Numbered from the stretch's first letter, positions 51,764-61,224 are shown. The stretch: 64,000 nucleotides of DNA from Mycobacterium xenopi (GCF_009936235.1 NZ_AP022314.1:1798001-1862000); one strand, 5' to 3'. Made by a program: numbers and translations. Notes: a model not told the origin generated them from the sequence alone.

Positions 51764-52375
51764 ATGCCCGAGAAGTCAGTTGCCGATTTCTGGTTCGACC
51801 CGCTGTGCCCTTGGGCCTGGATAACCTCACGCTGGATCCTCGAAGTGGAGAAGGTCCGTGACATCGAGACGAACTTTCACGTCATGAGCCTGGCGATTCT
51901 CAACGAGGGCCGCGACGACCTGCCGGAGAAGTACAAAGAGGGAATGCAAAAGGCGTGGGGCCCGGTTCGGGTGGCAATTGCCGCGGAACAGGCCCACGGC
52001 GCCGAAGTGCTCGCCCCGCTCTACACGGCGATGGGGATCCGCATCCACAACGAGGGCAACAAGGATCTCGACGACGTCATCAAGCAGTCGCTGGCCGAGG
52101 TCGGTTTGCCTGCCGAGTTGGCGAAGGCCGCTAACACCGACGCATACGACGAGGCACTGCGCAAAAGCCACCACGCGGGCATGGACGCGGTGGGCGACGA
52201 CGTCGGCACACCGACCATCCACGTCAACGGGGTCGCGTTCTTCGGGCCGGTGCTGTCGAGGATTCCGCGCGGCGAGGAGGCCGGCAAGCTGTGGGACGCC
52301 TCGGTGACCTTCGCGTCGTACCCACATTTCTGGGAGCTGAAGCGGACCCGCACCGAGCCGCCGCAATTCGACTGA
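51764..52375 (+). CDS. DsbA-fold oxidoreductase, Rv2466c/Mrx2-like, with CPWA active site
   Basis: 203-aa thioredoxin-fold DsbA-like protein almost collinear with M. tuberculosis Rv2466c, a mycothiol-dependent nitroreductase/mycoredoxin active through a CPWC motif. Here the motif is DPLCPWAWIT: Cys15 is kept but the resolving Cys is Ala18. The rest is well conserved (GTPTIHVNGVAFFGPVLSRI with the cis-Pro loop). It should act as a monothiol enzyme that depends on mycothiol for turnover. ATG at 51764 after GAGAGGA. Confidence 0.9.
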   Translation: MPEKSVADFWFDPLCPWAWITSRWILEVEKVRDIETNFHVMSLAILNEGRDDLPEKYKEGMQKAWGPVRVAIAAEQAHGAEVLAPLYTAMGIRIHNEGNKDLDDVIKQSLAEVGLPAELAKAANTDAYDEALRKSHHAGMDAVGDDVGTPTIHVNGVAFFGPVLSRIPRGEEAGKLWDASVTFASYPHFWELKRTRTEPPQFD

Positions 52376-52397
52376 GCGCGGCGAGGCTTCCGGCACA

Positions 52398-52898
<501 letters not shown>

Positions 52899-52900
52899 CC

Positions 52901-53707
52901 ATGCCCGAAGGGCATACCTTGCACCGGCTGGCCCGGCTGCATCAACGGCGCTTCGGCGGTGCGCCGGTGGCCGTGTCCAGCCCGCAGGGCCGCTTCGCCG
53001 CAGCGGCGTCCGCCGTGGACGGGCTGGTACTACGGCGCACCAGCGTTTGGGGCAAGCACCTGTTCCACCACTACGTCGACGGTCCAACGGTGCATGTCCA
53101 TCTCGGTTTGTACGGTCACTTCACGGAATGGCCCCGTCGGCCCGGACTCGCCATCCCGCCACCGGTGGGGCAGGTGCGGATGCGGATGGTGGGGGTCGAA
53201 TACGGCACCGACTTGCGCGGCCCGACCGTGTGCCAACTGCTCGACGACGCCCAGGTGGCCGACGTGGTGTCGCGGCTTGGCCCCGACCCGCTGCGCCGCG
53301 ATGCCGACCCGGCCTGGGCATGGACGCGGATCGCCAAGTCCCGCAGGCCTATCGGCGCACTGCTGATGGACCAAACGGTGATTGCCGGCGTCGGCAACGT
53401 GTACCGCAACGAACTACCCTTTCGCCACGGCATCAACCCGCACCGGCCCGGCCGGACGATCACCGACGCCGAATTCGACACGGCCTGGCGGGATCTGGTG
53501 ACGCTGATGAAGATTGGTCTACGCCGTGGCCAGATCATCGTAGTACGTCCAGAACATGACTGCGGCGCACCGTCATACCTGCCTGACCGTCCCCGCACCT
53601 ATGTGTACCGCCGTGCCGGAGAGCCATGCCGGATCTGCTCGACGACCATCGTCACCGCCGAGTTGGAGGGCCGCAATGTGTTTTGGTGTCCGACGTGTCA
53701 GCGATGA
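52901..53707 (+). CDS. nei: Endonuclease VIII/Fpg-family DNA glycosylase
   Basis: 268-aa base-excision repair enzyme. It begins MPEGHTLHRLA, giving the catalytic N-terminal Pro2 and Glu3 after Met removal, so the ATG at 52901 is the true start rather than the TTG at 52895. The H2TH region (IGALLMDQTVIAGVGNVYRNE) and a C-terminal zinc finger (CRICSTTI...FWCPTCQR) are complete. It removes oxidised pyrimidines and nicks the AP site. Counterpart of Rv2464c. Confidence 0.94.
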   Translation: MPEGHTLHRLARLHQRRFGGAPVAVSSPQGRFAAAASAVDGLVLRRTSVWGKHLFHHYVDGPTVHVHLGLYGHFTEWPRRPGLAIPPPVGQVRMRMVGVEYGTDLRGPTVCQLLDDAQVADVVSRLGPDPLRRDADPAWAWTRIAKSRRPIGALLMDQTVIAGVGNVYRNELPFRHGINPHRPGRTITDAEFDTAWRDLVTLMKIGLRRGQIIVVRPEHDCGAPSYLPDRPRTYVYRRAGEPCRICSTTIVTAELEGRNVFWCPTCQR

Positions 53708-53826
53708 ATCCGCTGGCCGCCAACTGTTAATTCCTAGCGTATTGCCAGCAAGTTGTCAGGAAGTTGTTCAGTAATATCGTGCGGCCCAATGACTTTGGTC
53801 CTACGTCACTATGGTATGAATGAAAT

Positions 53827-54162
53827 GTGAAGAAATACATGCGTTTTACCGCAACGACAGTCATAGTCACCGCTGGCTTAGGACTGGCTGGATTGGGCGC
53901 AGCATCTGTTGCTCAGGCCCGGCCTGGACCCTTGCCGGATTATCACTGGTGCCCGGGCCAATTCTGGGATCCAGGTTGGGGTCCTAACTGGGACTGGGAT
54001 GACTGCCACGACGATCACCATCGCGACATCGACGGGCCCGACCACGCCCGCGACTACTGGGGCGGGCCGGTAGACGATCGGGGACCCGATGCTCGTGGAC
54101 CTGCCGACTGGCACCCTGGCCCGGGCAGACCTGACGACCACGGACCTGGCCCCGGGCGCTAG
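53827..54162 (+). CDS. Small secreted Asp/His/Pro/Trp-rich protein
   Basis: 111 aa. Sec signal peptide MKKYMRFTATTVIVTAGLGL ... ASVAQA with cleavage expected after residue 32. The mature part begins RPGPLPDYHWCPGQFWDPG and is extremely rich in D, H, G, P and W (DWDDCHDDHHRDIDGPDHAR), with two Cys that could pair. The PDYHWCPGQ type of N-terminus is known from several mycobacterial secreted proteins of unknown function. The D/H clusters suggest binding of divalent metal (inference). GTG at 53827; no strong ribosome site. Confidence 0.75.
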   Translation: MKKYMRFTATTVIVTAGLGLAGLGAASVAQARPGPLPDYHWCPGQFWDPGWGPNWDWDDCHDDHHRDIDGPDHARDYWGGPVDDRGPDARGPADWHPGPGRPDDHGPGPGR

Positions 54163-54168
54163 CAACTC

Positions 54169-55353
54169 TTAACCCCGCTTGACGCCCACCGCCGCATAGA
54201 CCTCGTCACTCAACGCCACACTGCGGGGGTCGGCGTTGGCCTTGGTGGCGTCGTAGCGATTCATCACATAGGCGTAGCCGATCCGGTGCTCAAGGTCGAC
54301 GAACGCGAACGACCCGCCTAGGCCGCCGTGCCCGAAAATCCCCGGGTTGGGTCCATTGAGGCAGCGCTGGTTGAGCATGTAGCCAAGACCCCACCCGTGG
54401 TCGGCGACTCGGGGACCTAGCACCAGGTCGGTCTCGAAGCCGCCCTGACATACCCGCACCAGTTCCATGTGGCGGCGGGTGAGCAGCTTCTCTTGGGCCA
54501 GCGCGTTGTAGAACGTCGCCATGCCCAACGCCGACACCTGGGCGTTGTTGGCCGGAAACTCTAGCTGTCGCCAGAGCGTGAGGTCATTCGAGCCCAGCTC
54601 GTCGTCGGGCACGAACCCCATCCCGACGGCCAGCCCAGCCTTGGGGTGCTCGGCGAGCGTCACCGGGCAGGCGGGCGCCTGCGCTGAGGCCAACATCTCG
54701 CGGATGTGTGGCTTGTCCACCAAATCCGCGCAGCGGTGATGTTCGGTGGCGGGCAAGCCGATGTGGACGTCGATACCCAGCGGTTCGGCGATCTCACTGC
54801 GCAGGTACTGGCCGATGGTGGTGCCGGTGACCCGGCGAAACACCTCGCCGAGGATGAAGCCGAAGGTGAACATGTGGTAGCCCTGCGCGGTGTTGGGTTT
54901 CCACCACGGCTCGGCGGCGGCCAGCCGGTCGCACACCAGATCCCAGTCAGCCATCTGCTGCCAGGGCACCGGCTTGCGCGGACCGATCACCCCCGAGCGG
55001 TGGTTCATCACCATCGCCACCGTGATGTCTTTCTTGCCTGCCCGGCCGAATTCCGGCCAATAGCGGGAGACAGGCGCGTGCAGGTCGATCTCACCGCGCT
55101 CGGCCAGCCGATGCACACAGGTGCTCGTCAGGCCTTTGGTCCCGGACAACACCGTGGCCAGCGTGTCCTCGCGCCACGGCCGGGTGCCGGCGGCGTCAGC
55201 CGAGCCGCCCCACAGATTGACGACCAGATCGCCGTCCACCCAGACCGCGACCGCGGCGCCGACTTCACGTCGCAACGCAAAATTCTGCTCGAACGCATCG
55301 CGCACCCGCTCGAAGGCCGGTGCGCACGTTCCCCGAATGTCGACGTCGCCCAT
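54169..55353 (-). CDS. lipP: Serine beta-lactamase-fold esterase LipP
   Basis: 394-aa class C beta-lactamase/esterase-like hydrolase. The SxxK nucleophile motif is VLSGTKGLTS near residue 70; a Tyr is in the YHMFTFG region and HGGLGGSFAF matches the HGG/KTG-type third motif. No signal peptide, so intracellular or wall-associated by an unseen route. Counterpart of Rv2463. ATG at 55353; converges on the D/H-rich secreted protein gene with 6 bp between. Confidence 0.9.
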   Translation of the reverse strand: MGDVDIRGTCAPAFERVRDAFEQNFALRREVGAAVAVWVDGDLVVNLWGGSADAAGTRPWREDTLATVLSGTKGLTSTCVHRLAERGEIDLHAPVSRYWPEFGRAGKKDITVAMVMNHRSGVIGPRKPVPWQQMADWDLVCDRLAAAEPWWKPNTAQGYHMFTFGFILGEVFRRVTGTTIGQYLRSEIAEPLGIDVHIGLPATEHHRCADLVDKPHIREMLASAQAPACPVTLAEHPKAGLAVGMGFVPDDELGSNDLTLWRQLEFPANNAQVSALGMATFYNALAQEKLLTRRHMELVRVCQGGFETDLVLGPRVADHGWGLGYMLNQRCLNGPNPGIFGHGGLGGSFAFVDLEHRIGYAYVMNRYDATKANADPRSVALSDEVYAAVGVKRG

Positions 55354-55404
55354 CTGCTTGATCGACGTCCTCCTAGCTTCATCGGCTATGCAGACTCGAG
55401 TCCG

Positions 55405-55475
55405 AGCGGGCGACGGGAATCGAACCCGCGTCGCTAGTTTGGAAGACTAGGGCTCTACCATTGAGCTACGCCCGC
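55405..55475 (-). tRNA. tRNA-Gly (TCC)
   Basis: 71-nt minus-strand cloverleaf: acceptor arms GCGGGCG/CGCCCGC, anticodon stem CTAGT/ACTAG with loop CTTCCAA (TCC), T arm GCGGGTTCGATTCCCG. No CCA encoded. Confidence 0.95.
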
Positions 55476-55600
55476 AGAAAATTCTCGAGCGCGACTGTAC
55501 GTCGGGGCAGACATCAATTCCAAATGAGGCCGTTCCGTGACTTCGGCGTGAGGCGACTGCCGCGACGGTGGACCCGGGCCGTAGGATCGCGAGGTCAGCG

Positions 55601-55677
55601 CGGGGTGTAGCGCAGCTTGGTAGCGCATCCGCTTTGGGAGCGGAAGGCCGTGGGTTCAAATCCCGCCACCCCGACCA
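55601..55677 (+). tRNA. tRNA-Pro (TGG)
   Basis: 77-nt cloverleaf: acceptor arms CGGGGTG/CACCCCG, anticodon stem TCCGC/GCGGA with loop TTTGGGA (TGG), T arm GTGGGTTCAAATCCCGC, 3' CCA encoded at 55675-55677. It lies 44 bp before the trigger factor start, in the same direction. Confidence 0.96.
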
Positions 55678-55721
55678 GCGCAGCTCGCACCCACCACGAA
55701 TCGACACCAAGGAGCACACCC

Positions 55722-57122
55722 GTGAAAAGCACCGTCGAGCAGTTGAGCCCCACTCGGGTTCGCATCAATGTGGAGGTGCCTTTCACAGAACTCGAACCAG
55801 ATTTCGAACGGGCATACAAGGAGCTGGCAAAACAGGTGCGGCTCCCTGGTTTTCGTCCGGGCAAGGCACCGGCCAAGTTGCTTGAGGCGCGCATCGGCCG
55901 CGAGGCGATGCTTGACCAGGTCATCAGCGACGCGCTGCCCAGCCGCTACGGGCAGGCGGTGACCGAATCCGATGTGCGTCCGCTGGGCCAGCCCGAGATC
56001 GAGGTGACCAAGAAGGAATACGGCAAGGACCTGGTTTTTACCGCTGAAGTCGACGTGCGACCCGCGATCACGCTTCCTGACCTCAAGGCGCTGACCGTCA
56101 CCGTGGACCCGGTCGAAGTCACCGACGAAGACGTCGAGAAGGAGCTGCAGGCGCTGCGAGCGCGGTTCGGCACACTGACACCGGTCGAGCGGCCCGCGGC
56201 TGAAGGCGACATTGTTTCCATTGACCTGTCCGCCAGCGTTGACGGCGAGGAAGTCGCGGACGCGGCCACCGAAGGTCTGACGCACGAAGTCGGTTCCGGT
56301 CAGCTGGTCGACGGTCTCGACGAGGCGATCGTCGGCTTGTCGGCCGGCGAATCGCGTGTGTTCACCACCACGTTGGCCAATGGGCCGCATGCGGGGCAGG
56401 AGGCTCAGGTCACCGTCACCGTCGGCTCGGTCAAGGAACGCGAGCTGCCGGAACTCGATGACGAATTCGCGCAGCTGGCAAGCGAATTCGACACCATCGA
56501 CGAGCTGCGCGCCAATCTGGTCGAGCAAGTCCGCCGGGTCAAGCAGATCCAGCAGGCCGAGAAGATCCGCAATGCCACGCTGGATAGCCTGCTGGAGCAG
56601 GTGGACATCCCGCTGCCGGAGGCGATTGTGCAGGCCCACGTCGACGAAACGGTGCACAACGCCCTGCATGGCCTCGACCACGACGAGGCCAGATTCGCCG
56701 AGGCGTTGGCCAAGCAGGGGTCGTCGCGCGAGGAGTTCGACGCAAATGCCCGCGCCGCCGCTGAGAAGACGGTCAAGACCCAGCTGCTGCTGGACGCCCT
56801 GGCAGATGAGCTGGGCATCCAGGTCAGTCAGGACGACCTGACCGAACGGCTGGTGTTGATGTCGCGGCAATACGGTGTCGAGCCACAGCAGCTGTTGTCG
56901 TTTCTGCAGCAGAACAACCAGTTGTCGGCCATGTTCGCCGACGTGCGGCGGGGTCTGACAGTGGCCGCTGTGGTGGAGGCAGCAACGGTTAAAGACACGG
57001 ACGGAAACGTCATCGACACCAGTGAGTTCTTCGGGAAACGCAGGGCTGACGAGGCCGATGAGGCTGAGGGGGTCGATGAGGTTCAAGCGCCCGTGGCCGA
57101 TGAGGCCGCCGGCGGGGCCTAG
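55722..57122 (+). CDS. tig: Trigger factor
   Basis: 466-aa ribosome-bound chaperone and prolyl isomerase. The N-terminal ribosome-binding domain contains LPGFRPGKAPAKLLE (the GFRxGKxP signature). A PPIase FKBP-like domain lies at ~155-240 (GDIVSIDLSASVDGEEV), followed by helical arms and an acidic, Ala/Glu-rich C-terminus. GTG at 55722 with AAGGAG at 55709-55714. It heads the chaperone-protease cluster tig-clpP1-clpP2, as in Rv2462c-Rv2460c. Confidence 0.96.
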   Translation: MKSTVEQLSPTRVRINVEVPFTELEPDFERAYKELAKQVRLPGFRPGKAPAKLLEARIGREAMLDQVISDALPSRYGQAVTESDVRPLGQPEIEVTKKEYGKDLVFTAEVDVRPAITLPDLKALTVTVDPVEVTDEDVEKELQALRARFGTLTPVERPAAEGDIVSIDLSASVDGEEVADAATEGLTHEVGSGQLVDGLDEAIVGLSAGESRVFTTTLANGPHAGQEAQVTVTVGSVKERELPELDDEFAQLASEFDTIDELRANLVEQVRRVKQIQQAEKIRNATLDSLLEQVDIPLPEAIVQAHVDETVHNALHGLDHDEARFAEALAKQGSSREEFDANARAAAEKTVKTQLLLDALADELGIQVSQDDLTERLVLMSRQYGVEPQQLLSFLQQNNQLSAMFADVRRGLTVAAVVEAATVKDTDGNVIDTSEFFGKRRADEADEAEGVDEVQAPVADEAAGGA

Positions 57123-57143
57123 GAAGCCATCCGGCGACATGAC

Positions 57144-57161
57144 GCCACGCTGTGAGCGAAC
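57144..57161. promoter_or_regulatory. ClgR-box-like site upstream of clpP1P2
   Basis: CGCTGTGAGCG (57148-57158) with AA-C after it resembles the actinobacterial ClgR consensus (CGC-Y-N-A-N-R-GCG-WWS); the core deviates at the central A. It lies about 85 bp before the clpP1 start. ClgR is a known activator of clp genes in actinobacteria, which makes the placement plausible. Confidence 0.4.
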
Positions 57162-57242
57162 GCGGGCACTTCGGGGAGTGCATGACGTCTCCGGTTGGTT
57201 AATGTCGGTGCAGACGCAACTCGAGAAAGCAGGTATCCCGTC

Positions 57243-57836
57243 GTGACAGGCATGCGTACCAACACGCAGGGTCTCAACCTCACCGACTCGGTCTACGAGC
57301 GTTTGCTTGCGGAGCGCATCATTTTCCTGGGCTCTGAGGTAAACGACGACATCGCCAACCGGCTGTGCGCGCAGATTCTATTGCTGGCCGCCGAAGATCC
57401 CGCCAAAGACATCGCGCTGTACATCAACTCGCCGGGCGGATCGATCAGCGCCGGCATGGCCATCTACGACACCATGGTCCTGGCACCCTGCGATATCGCC
57501 ACCTACGCGATGGGCCTGGCCGCCTCGATGGGGCAGTTCCTGCTCGCCGCGGGCACCAAGGGCAAGCGCTACGCGTTGCCGCATGCCCGGATCCTGATGC
57601 ATCAGCCGATGGGCGGCGTGACCGGTAGCGCCGCCGACATCGCCATCCAGGCCGAGCAATTCGCGTTGATCAAGAAAGAGATGTTCCGGCTCAACGCGGA
57701 GTTCACCGGCCAGCCCGTGGAACGCATCATGGCGGACTCGGACCGCGACCGCTGGTTCACCGCACAGGAAGCGTTGGAGTACGGCTTTGTCGACCACATC
57801 ATCACCAACGCCCCAGTCAACGGAGCACCATCATGA
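57243..57836 (+). CDS. clpP1: ATP-dependent Clp protease proteolytic subunit 1
   Basis: 197 aa. Serine protease ring subunit of the mixed ClpP1P2 tetradecamer, essential in mycobacteria. Catalytic Ser in GLAASMGQFLL, His in RILMHQPMGG, Asp in the EFTGQPVERIMADSDRD region; oxyanion strand YINSPGGSISAG. The GTG at 57243 with AGG upstream is used; the ATG at 57252 is an alternative. The short N-terminus is removed on maturation in homologues. ATGA overlap with clpP2. Confidence 0.96.
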   Translation: MTGMRTNTQGLNLTDSVYERLLAERIIFLGSEVNDDIANRLCAQILLLAAEDPAKDIALYINSPGGSISAGMAIYDTMVLAPCDIATYAMGLAASMGQFLLAAGTKGKRYALPHARILMHQPMGGVTGSAADIAIQAEQFALIKKEMFRLNAEFTGQPVERIMADSDRDRWFTAQEALEYGFVDHIITNAPVNGAPS

Positions 57837-58468
57837 ATCCCGATATCCAGCCGCAGGCCCGCTACATCCTGCCGTCCTTCATTGAGCATTCGAGTTGGGG
57901 CGTCAAAGAATCCAATCCGTACAACAAGCTGTTCGAGGAACGCATCATCTTTCTCGGCGTCCAAGTCGACGACGCATCGGCCAACGACATCATGGCGCAG
58001 CTGTTGGTGTTGGAGTCCCAGGATCCCGACCGCGACATCACCATGTACATCAATTCGCCCGGCGGCGGGTTTACCTCGCTGATGGCGATCTACGACACGA
58101 TGCAGTATGTGCGCGCCGACATCCAGACTGTCTGCCTCGGGCAGGCTGCCTCGGCCGCGGCGGTGTTGCTGGCTGCCGGAACGCCGGGCAAGCGAATGGC
58201 CTTGCCCAACGCGCGGGTGCTGATCCACCAGCCCTCGCTGGCGGGCGTGATCCAGGGGCAGTTCTCCGACCTGGAAATCCAGGCCGCCGAGATCGAGCGG
58301 ATGCGCACGCTGATGGAAACCACCCTGGCCCGGCATACCGGCAAAGATGCCGCGCAGATCCGCAAAGACACCGACCGCGACAAGATCCTGACCGCTGAAG
58401 AGGCCAAGGATTACGGGATCATCGACACCGTGCTGGAGTACCGGAAGCTTTCTGCTGCCACGGCTTAG
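57833..58468 (+). CDS. clpP2: ATP-dependent Clp protease proteolytic subunit 2
   Basis: 211 aa, partner ring of ClpP1; docks the ClpX and ClpC1 unfoldases. Catalytic Ser in LGQAASAAAVLL, His in VLIHQPSLAG, and the Asp-containing KDTDRDKILTAEEA. The N-terminal NPDIQPQARYILPS propeptide is as in M. tuberculosis. ATG at 57833 overlaps the clpP1 stop by 4 nt after GGAGCA. Confidence 0.96.
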   Translation: MNPDIQPQARYILPSFIEHSSWGVKESNPYNKLFEERIIFLGVQVDDASANDIMAQLLVLESQDPDRDITMYINSPGGGFTSLMAIYDTMQYVRADIQTVCLGQAASAAAVLLAAGTPGKRMALPNARVLIHQPSLAGVIQGQFSDLEIQAAEIERMRTLMETTLARHTGKDAAQIRKDTDRDKILTAEEAKDYGIIDTVLEYRKLSAATA

Positions 58469-58508
58469 GCCCCTGTCCTGCGCGACCAGACGCAAACACC
58501 CCCGAGAA

Positions 58509-58524
58509 CGCGCTGTTCAGCGCG
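58509..58524. terminator. Possible bidirectional hairpin between clpP2 and mmuM
   Basis: CGCGCTG-TT-CAGCGCG is a perfect palindrome spanning the mmuM stop codon, at the meeting point of the convergent clpP2 and mmuM genes. There is no U-tract, as is common in mycobacteria, so a terminator role is only possible. Confidence 0.25.
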
Positions 58525-59410
58525 CTTGTGCGACTGCTCGGGCGACGGCAGCGATGTCGGCCGGACGTACCCGACAGCAGCCGCCGACGATGCGTGCTCC
58601 CGCCGACACCCACTTTGGCGCCAGCTCAGGCGAGAACCGCGACTGGCCGACCCAGGCTCGCCGTGCACTGTCCCAGCGTTCCCCGCTGTTGGGGTACACA
58701 ATCACGGGTTTGCCGGTCTGGCGCGCCGCCGCGACCGCGGGCAGCACATCGTCGGGTGCACAGCAGTTGACGCCGACCGCGACGATCTCCGGTACCTCGG
58801 CGGCCACCGCGAACGCCTCGGCGAGTGGTTGTTCCGCCCTGGTACGGGTTCCGTCGATGGTGTAGCTGAGCCAGGCTGGCACCGCGAGCCGCCGCACCAC
58901 GTTCACCAGCGCCTCAGCCTCGTCGATGTCGGGCACAGTCTCCAACGCCAGCACGTCCGCGCCGGCCTCGGCCAGCACCTCCAGCCGAGGTCGATGCCAG
59001 GCCTCCAGCGCGGCGACACTAAGGCCGTAGCGTCCGCGATACTCCGACCCGTCGGCGAGGGCCGCGCCGTACGGGCCGACCGAGGCGGCCACCCAGCGAC
59101 AATTGGCGCCCACGCGATCGCGCGCAATAGCAGCGAGTTCGACGCTGCGCCGTAGCAGCCGGACAGCGTCGTCGCGTCCGATCCCGCGGGCGGCGAAGCC
59201 GTCAAACGATGCTTGGTAGCTCGCCGTGGTCGCGATCATGGCGCCGGCGCGAAAGTAGGCGGCATGCACCGCGGTGATTTCTTCGGGTGCGTCGATCAGC
59301 AGCCTGGCCGACCACAACGGGTCTGATAGGTCATGGCCGCGCGCCTCGAGTTCGGTGGCCAGCCCGCCATCACCGATCAAGACGGTATCGTCAGCCACGG
59401 CGAATCCCAC
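58517..59410 (-). CDS. mmuM: Homocysteine S-methyltransferase MmuM
   Basis: 297-aa Zn-dependent homocysteine/S-methylmethionine methyltransferase. DGGLATELEARGHDL starts the barrel; zinc Cys are in VGVNCCAPDD and the CC pair of IVGGCCRV near the C-terminus. The GTG at 59410 fits the length of Rv2458 (302 aa); GTG at 59398 is an alternative. A TACAGT hexamer ends 7 nt before the GTG, so the mRNA may be leaderless. The frame remains open to 59935 but that part lies over the clpX promoter and start. Confidence 0.9.
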   Translation of the reverse strand: MGFAVADDTVLIGDGGLATELEARGHDLSDPLWSARLLIDAPEEITAVHAAYFRAGAMIATTASYQASFDGFAARGIGRDDAVRLLRRSVELAAIARDRVGANCRWVAASVGPYGAALADGSEYRGRYGLSVAALEAWHRPRLEVLAEAGADVLALETVPDIDEAEALVNVVRRLAVPAWLSYTIDGTRTRAEQPLAEAFAVAAEVPEIVAVGVNCCAPDDVLPAVAAARQTGKPVIVYPNSGERWDSARRAWVGQSRFSPELAPKWVSAGARIVGGCCRVRPADIAAVARAVAQAR

Positions 59411-59659
59411 GAACTTAACTGTAGGATCGGCAAGCTCACCGGCTCTCGGTCGAGTAACAGCCGCGACACGCCAGAGACACAGCGGCGCGTTCCGGGCTGC
59501 TACGGGACCGTCAAGGGGATATGTTCGCAGCAGACAGGCACGAATACCACCGACGCTATTCGCCGCTATCGGTCGCGTCCGGCCCAAGCAAGCGGGTAGC
59601 GTCGGGATACACGCGGCACACTGCGATCTACGGCGAAAAGGAAGTAGGCCCTCAGCACC

Positions 59660-60943
59660 ATGGCGCGCATCGGAGACGGCGGTGACTTGCTGAAGTGCTC
59701 CTTCTGCGGCAAGAGCCAAAAACAAGTCAAGAAGCTCATTGCGGGCCCGGGGGTCTACATCTGCGATGAGTGTATCGACCTGTGCAACGAGATCATCGAA
59801 GAAGAACTCGCCGACGCCGACGACGTCAAACTCGACGAACTCCCCAAGCCCGCCGAGATCCGGGAATTTCTCGAAAGCTACGTGATCGGCCAGGACAACG
59901 CCAAACGGACCCTGGCCGTCGCGGTCTACAACCACTACAAGCGCATCCAGGCCGGCGAGAAGGGCCGCGATTCACGCTCAGGTGAGCCGGTCGAATTGAC
60001 CAAGTCCAACATCTTGATGCTGGGCCCCACCGGGTGCGGCAAGACGTATCTGGCCCAGACCCTGGCCAAAATGCTGAACGTGCCGTTCGCCATCGCCGAC
60101 GCCACCGCGCTCACCGAAGCCGGTTACGTCGGTGAGGACGTGGAAAACATTCTGCTCAAGCTCATCCAAGCCGCCGACTACGACGTCAAGCGCGCCGAGA
60201 CCGGCATCATCTACATCGACGAGGTCGACAAGATCGCTCGCAAGAGCGAAAACCCCTCGATCACCCGCGACGTGTCCGGTGAAGGTGTGCAGCAGGCGCT
60301 GCTGAAGATCCTGGAGGGCACCCAGGCTTCGGTGCCCCCACAGGGCGGCCGCAAGCACCCGCACCAGGAATTCATCCAGATCGACACCACCAACGTGCTG
60401 TTCATTGTGGCGGGCGCCTTCGCCGGGTTGGAGAAGATCGTCGCCGACCGGGTCGGCAAACGTGGATTGGGCTTCGGAGCCGAGGTGCGCTCCAAAGCCG
60501 AGATCGACACCACCGACCACTTCGCCGAGGTGATGCCGGAAGACTTGATCAAGTACGGGCTGATCCCGGAATTCATCGGTCGGCTGCCGGTGATTGCCTC
60601 GGTGACCAACCTCGACATGGATTCATTGGTCAAGATCTTGTCCGAGCCCAAAAACGCCCTCGTCAAGCAGTACACCCGGCTCTTCGAGATGGACGGTGTG
60701 GAGCTGGAGTTCACGCAAGACGCGTTGGAGGCGATCGCCGAACAGGCGATCCACCGCGGCACCGGCGCTCGCGGTCTGCGCGCGATCATGGAGGAAGTTC
60801 TGCTGCCGGTGATGTACGACATCCCGAGCCGTGACGACGTGGCCAAGGTGGTGGTCACCAAGGAGACTGTGCAAGACAACGTGCTTCCGACGATTGTTCC
60901 GCGTAAGCCGTCGCGCACCGAACGCCGCGACAAGAGCGCCTAG
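59660..60943 (+). CDS. clpX: ATP-dependent unfoldase ClpX
   Basis: 427-aa AAA+ unfoldase feeding substrates to ClpP1P2. N-terminal zinc-binding domain with four Cys (KCSFCGKSQ ... YICDECIDLC), Walker A GPTGCGKTYLA, Walker B IIYIDEVDKI, the IGF-equivalent loop region near residues 265-280, and C-terminal small domain. ATG at 59660; the best ribosome-site match (AAGGAAG) is 17 nt upstream. Divergent from mmuM with a 249-bp gap. Confidence 0.96.
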   Translation: MARIGDGGDLLKCSFCGKSQKQVKKLIAGPGVYICDECIDLCNEIIEEELADADDVKLDELPKPAEIREFLESYVIGQDNAKRTLAVAVYNHYKRIQAGEKGRDSRSGEPVELTKSNILMLGPTGCGKTYLAQTLAKMLNVPFAIADATALTEAGYVGEDVENILLKLIQAADYDVKRAETGIIYIDEVDKIARKSENPSITRDVSGEGVQQALLKILEGTQASVPPQGGRKHPHQEFIQIDTTNVLFIVAGAFAGLEKIVADRVGKRGLGFGAEVRSKAEIDTTDHFAEVMPEDLIKYGLIPEFIGRLPVIASVTNLDMDSLVKILSEPKNALVKQYTRLFEMDGVELEFTQDALEAIAEQAIHRGTGARGLRAIMEEVLLPVMYDIPSRDDVAKVVVTKETVQDNVLPTIVPRKPSRTERRDKSA

Positions 60944-61224
60944 CGAGCCGACCGGCCGGGTCCACCTTCTTAGAGTTGGCGCCCCAGCAAAAGTGACGAA
61001 CACCACAGTTTTGCCTTGCCGGCGTGGTATCCGCGGGCGTGACCTTGGTGTTTGATTGCATACCGATAGCGTGTTTCCACGCGTCGGCGTCAACGAATGC
61101 TTAAGAGCAGTGCCATAATCGGTACTGCCGGTGACATAAAACTTGGGCGGGTCCGCTGCGACGGCAGATACTGGAGTCGTAACGCAGAGTGGCCGTACGG
61201 AGAGAAGTAACGGAAGGCGGGGAC
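60944..61224. other. Intergenic region before korA
   Basis: 280 bp with no supported gene on either strand. It is the likely korAB promoter region; I see no confident -10/-35 pair or hairpin. Only the last 35 bp are open in the korA frame (from a GTG at 61189). Confidence 0.4.

Noticed and set aside
55656..57140. 494-aa minus-strand frame covering tig
   Set aside because: Exactly antisense to trigger factor, which has all expected domains; no independent coding evidence.
59411..59935. N-terminal extension of mmuM
   Set aside because: It crosses the divergent clpX start and has no similarity to the methyltransferase family.
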